DNA from: CAYRML01 sp964425485 | GTDB lineage: Bacteria; Bacillota; Dehalobacteriia; UBA4068 | Length of the DNA stretch: 7,690 bases | Reading direction: 5' to 3' | Assembly: GCA_964425485.1 (NCBI GenBank) | Contig: CAYRML010000067.1 | Location: forward strand, 1-7,690 | Shown: piece by piece, positions 5,074 to 7,690 of the stretch | How the letters are laid out: each line of letters starts with the position of its first letter | Position numbering within the stretch: the first letter of the stretch is position 1 | Notes under the pieces: generated by a model | The model's database searches: none | Told to the model about the DNA's origin: nothing | Seen by the model: the letters and a program-made list of their open reading frames with translations, nothing else | Program-made: the position numbers and the translations under genes

Positions 5074-6300
5074 TCATGAAACAGAATCTTTTAGTTTAGC
5101 AGATTTTTCAGTATAACGGGATCGGATGCCTGAGATAAGGAAAATCGCCAGCATAATAATACAGGCAATTATCATTATTCTGAATGAAAAGGCAGGAGTA
5201 CTATTTTTGGCAATGGTACCAACCCCTAAATAGAAATAGACTGCCGAGAACATGCCGATATAATAGGCGCAGTTGATCATAGACATGCTTTTTGTTTCTG
5301 TACCGGGGCTTGCTATCATTGTTGTTTTTGCGTACATCCAAGGGAAAAATGTTCCGTAACCAAAACCAAATATAAGACAGCCTATATAACAGAAGGGGAC
5401 TATACCGGTGGAGATGCCTATGGTCGTTATAATGGCGCCAATTGTAAGCATCAGCCAACAGAAAGGTTCGGTCAGAGAACGGAGTCTTTTACAGAGTGCC
5501 GCCATCACAATGCCCGCGACTGCCGAAGCAAGAGTGATAAAAGATTGAGTTGTACCGGCCAATGCTGCATCGCCAACACCTGTTTGTTGAATATAGCTTG
5601 CCTCGAATAGAAACATGCAATTGGTCAAAATAGCAAAGAAGAAGACGGCAATAGCCCAGACAATCACTTTTTTATTGATTTTGGGCTTGATACCGGCTGT
5701 ATAATCCGTTATATTTGGCCTTTCCGGCGGGGTTTTTGGTACGAAGATCAAAACCATGAAGAAAATAAACAGAGAGAAAAAATAGAGAAAATAGCCGGTT
5801 TGCCAGCCATAGAGTACGGCCCATGTGCCGGATAAAGCCGCGCAAGCGGAGCCTAGACCACATCCTACGGCTGCCTGCCAGCCAATCAGTTGCTGCGTTT
5901 TATATTCATCACAAAGTTCAGCAATAACAACGGGAATTAGGGTTATGAGGAAGCCGGCCCCAAAGCCTTCAACGCACCTCATTATCAACATATAATTAAT
6001 ATTGTCAATCATTGCCCCCAGGCCACCGCCAAAGGCAACTAAGAGCATACCGATAAGCATGATAGTTTTTTTACTGATTTTTTTGGTTATTGGTATGCAA
6101 AGTAGAGAGGCTACTAGAATTGTGAGCTGCGAAATAGCATAACACATTTCTACTGTCGTACCCTTAGCATCTGGGAAAGCCAGTTCAATCTCTCCCAGCA
6201 GGGGAGAGACAATGAACATATCAGCCATTGCGTAAAAGCCGATCAATAGCATGGCAATCTGAGCTGCGACCGAAATTTTTCGCTTGCTTGTGTCGGTCAT
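5074..6300 (-). CDS. Major facilitator superfamily (MFS) transporter, second of a tandem pair
   Basis: This 408-residue integral membrane protein has a hydrophobic pattern consistent with 12 membrane helices and a central cytoplasmic loop around 188-212 (PKTPPERPN...KPKINKK). It shows the MFS loop 2-3 signature in degenerate form (CIPITKKISKKT, 68-79) and motif B in helix 4, R108-CVE-G112-F-G114-A-G116. Conserved GFYAMADMFIVSPLLGEI (21-38) and GWQTGYFLYF (165-174) are nearly identical to the upstream copy, so the two arose by duplication. ATG 6300 has AAAGGAG about 10 nt upstream. The gap to the first MFS gene is 77 bp and contains a hairpin. It presumably moves a small organic solute by ion-coupled transport or exchange. 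The neighbouring DapB-like oxidoreductase suggests an amino-acid-like substrate, but nothing in the sequence identifies it. Confidence 0.88.
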   Translation of the reverse strand: MTDTSKRKISVAAQIAMLLIGFYAMADMFIVSPLLGEIELAFPDAKGTTVEMCYAISQLTILVASLLCIPITKKISKKTIMLIGMLLVAFGGGLGAMIDNINYMLIMRCVEGFGAGFLITLIPVVIAELCDEYKTQQLIGWQAAVGCGLGSACAALSGTWAVLYGWQTGYFLYFFSLFIFFMVLIFVPKTPPERPNITDYTAGIKPKINKKVIVWAIAVFFFAILTNCMFLFEASYIQQTGVGDAALAGTTQSFITLASAVAGIVMAALCKRLRSLTEPFCWLMLTIGAIITTIGISTGIVPFCYIGCLIFGFGYGTFFPWMYAKTTMIASPGTETKSMSMINCAYYIGMFSAVYFYLGVGTIAKNSTPAFSFRIMIIACIIMLAIFLISGIRSRYTEKSAKLKDSVS

Positions 6301-6330
6301 ATTTTCTTAGCTCCTTTATGTATTATTTGT

Positions 6331-6361
6331 CTACGGGACGGACAGGTCATCCGTCCCGTAG
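6331..6361 (-). other. GC-rich hairpin between the two MFS genes
   Basis: A perfect 12-bp stem (6331-6342 with 6350-6361, CTACGGGACGGA / TCCGTCCCGTAG) closes a 7-nt loop. It lies 16 bp after the stop of the first MFS gene and about 30 bp before the next ATG. It is followed on the minus strand by ACAAATAATA, without a T-run. It probably tunes expression of the second gene or protects the 3' end of the first. It shares the flank AATAAACTA (minus strand) with the hairpin at 5023-5056. Confidence 0.7.
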
Positions 6362-6377
6362 TTTATTGCTTGGTACT

Positions 6378-7607
6378 TCATTGCAACTCTTTGAATTTTT
6401 TGCGTCCGATAATACCCGTAATCAGGAAAATAACGGCTACTATTACGCAAGCGATCATCATAAAATTGAAGCAAAATGCAGATGTAGAATTATTTGCCAG
6501 AGTTTGCAGCGCCAGATAGAAATAAACGGCGACAAACATGCCGATAAAGTAGGCGCAGTTGATCAACGACATACTCTTTGTTTCTGCGCCAGGATTGCAA
6601 ATCATCGTGGTTTTGGCATAGAACCAAGGGAAGAAAGTGCCATAACCCAATCCAAAGATCGCACAGGCAATATAGGACAGAGGAACATTGCCACCGTTGA
6701 TAGCAAAGAATAAGAGGGTTGAGCCTATCGCGACCATTGCCCAGCAGAAAAATTCCAGGAATGAGCGAAATTTTTTAGAGAAGATAGCCATCAGAATACC
6801 ACCGACAGCTGAGCCGGCAGTGAGAACCGCCTGGGTTGATCCGGCCAAAGCAGCGGAAGCGTCAACTCCTTCCGGTGTCATGCCTATTCCGGTCTCCATC
6901 ATAAATGTTGCTTCGAAGATGAATATACAGTTGGTCAGGAGTGCAAATACTAAAACTACTATAGACCAGACACCGACATCCTTGTTTATTCTAGGAGGCA
7001 ATACTTGTTCCTCCTTGGGGATGGGTTTATCCACTGGTGTTTTGGGGATAAAAGCGATGATCAAAACCATAAGAGCAATTGATATAAAATAGAGCCAATA
7101 ACCTGTCTGCCAGCCATAGACAACTGCCCATGATCCGGAAAGTATTGCTAATAAAGAGCCAAAGCCACAGCCAGCAGCAGCCTGCCAGCCGATCAGTTGT
7201 TGAGTTTTATATTCGTTATATAATTCAGCAATAACGACGGGGATCAGGGTAATTATAAAGCCACATCCGATACCTTCAATACATCTCATTACCAGCATAT
7301 ATCCGATATTATCAACAGATGCCCCAAAGCCGCCGCCGAGGCCGACCAAAAGTGCGCCAATGACCAGCAGGGTTTTTTTACTGGTTTTTCTCACAAGTGG
7401 TATACAGAGCAGTGTGGAAATCAAAATAGTAATCTGGGATACGGCATAACACATTTGTACTGTTGTCGGGCTGGTATCCGGGAATGCCATTTGAATTTCG
7501 CCCAGCAATGGCGAAACAATAAACATATCCGCCATTGCATAAAAACCGAGAAGCAGAATGGCTATTTGGGTCATAATAGACAGCTTATGTTTGGTGGTTT
7601 CTGACAT
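6378..7607 (-). CDS. Major facilitator superfamily (MFS) transporter, first of a tandem pair
   Basis: This 409-residue membrane protein is a close paralogue of the next gene and aligns with it without gaps through at least the first 190 residues. It has GFYAMADMFIVSPLLGEI (21-38), the loop CIPLVRKTSKKT (68-79) and motif B R108-CIE-G112-I-G114-C-G116. A loop in the second half (GIGMTPEGVDASAAL) is about 8 residues longer than in the paralogue, and the central linker (DKPIPKEEQVLPPRINKD) differs, so the substrates may not be the same. Twelve membrane helices are expected from the hydrophobic pattern. ATG 7607 is preferred over the adjacent in-frame TTG at 7610 because GGAGGG lies 7 nt upstream of the ATG. 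It is the first minus-strand gene of the cluster in this window. Its promoter should lie at 7630-7690 or beyond the right edge. Confidence 0.88.
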   Translation of the reverse strand: MSETTKHKLSIMTQIAILLLGFYAMADMFIVSPLLGEIQMAFPDTSPTTVQMCYAVSQITILISTLLCIPLVRKTSKKTLLVIGALLVGLGGGFGASVDNIGYMLVMRCIEGIGCGFIITLIPVVIAELYNEYKTQQLIGWQAAAGCGFGSLLAILSGSWAVVYGWQTGYWLYFISIALMVLIIAFIPKTPVDKPIPKEEQVLPPRINKDVGVWSIVVLVFALLTNCIFIFEATFMMETGIGMTPEGVDASAALAGSTQAVLTAGSAVGGILMAIFSKKFRSFLEFFCWAMVAIGSTLLFFAINGGNVPLSYIACAIFGLGYGTFFPWFYAKTTMICNPGAETKSMSLINCAYFIGMFVAVYFYLALQTLANNSTSAFCFNFMMIACVIVAVIFLITGIIGRKKFKELQ

Positions 7608-7658
7608 CAATATTCCCTCCTTTTATTATTTGGGGAGACCGTCACATTGGTAGATACT

Positions 7659-7674
7659 ATATAAAATTTTATAT
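7659..7674. promoter_or_regulatory. 16-bp AT palindrome upstream of the first MFS gene
   Basis: ATATAAAATTTTATAT is a perfect palindrome about 52 bp upstream of the MFS start and overlaps -10-like TATA sequences on the minus strand. It could be part of the promoter or an operator. Being pure A/T it may equally be a chance feature. Confidence 0.3.
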
Positions 7675-7690
7675 GATGTATATAATAAGA

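Noticed and set aside
1..7690. CRISPR arrays, tRNA or rRNA genes, transposase genes, phage genes
   Set aside because: No regularly spaced direct repeats, tRNA cloverleaf, rRNA-like stretch or transposase/integrase motif was seen on either strand by eye.

Overview
The window is moderately AT-rich chromosomal DNA. It has strong Shine-Dalgarno sequences (AGGAGG or GGGAGG type), AT-rich intergenic regions, and families typical of anaerobes: DUF134, DUF364, an encapsulin-type ferritin-like protein, and an amino-acid-dehydrogenase-like DapB relative. Together these suggest an anaerobic low-GC Firmicute (Clostridia or Negativicutes type). That assignment is inferred from gene content and style; no rRNA or other phylogenetic marker is present.

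Layout. (1) Positions 1-1320, minus strand: a two-gene operon of a flavodoxin-family protein followed 30 bp later by a NYN-domain (PIN-like) protein with a probable C-terminal OST-HTH/LOTUS domain, which runs off the left edge. (2) 1321-1517: a divergent regulatory region with an extended -10 promoter on the minus strand and a consensus sigma-A promoter on the plus strand, the latter overlapped by a near-perfect 22-bp palindrome. (3) 1518-2746, plus strand: a DUF134 HTH regulator with a cysteine-rich tail, then a DUF4213-DUF364 protein (putative heavy-metal chelation family). (4) 2747-3526, plus strand: about 180 bp of AT-rich non-coding DNA, a decayed peroxiredoxin (AhpC/Prx6-like) pseudogene, then an intact 102-residue EncFtn-like ferritin ending at a strong bidirectional terminator. 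(5) 3609-7607, minus strand: two tandem paralogous MFS transporters, each followed by a GC-rich hairpin with the same 9-bp flank, then a 430-bp spacer with a long nested inverted repeat and an AT-rich operator-like palindrome, then a DapB-like NAD(P)-dependent oxidoreductase related to 2,4-diaminopentanoate dehydrogenase.

How the genes may work together. The MFS pair and the oxidoreductase look like an uptake/exchange and catabolism cluster for a small amino-acid-like or carboxylate substrate, which cannot be named. The centre of the window looks like metal and oxidative-stress housekeeping: a metal-chelation-type protein behind a regulator with potential metal ligands, and a ferritin-like iron oxidase whose former upstream partner, a peroxiredoxin, has decayed. 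The flavodoxin-NYN pair links a redox carrier to an RNA-processing-type protein; the reason for the pairing is unknown. The items most worth a second look are the peroxiredoxin remnant, the ferritin without an encapsulin next to it, the palindrome on the DUF134 promoter, and the nested inverted repeat at 4775-5004.
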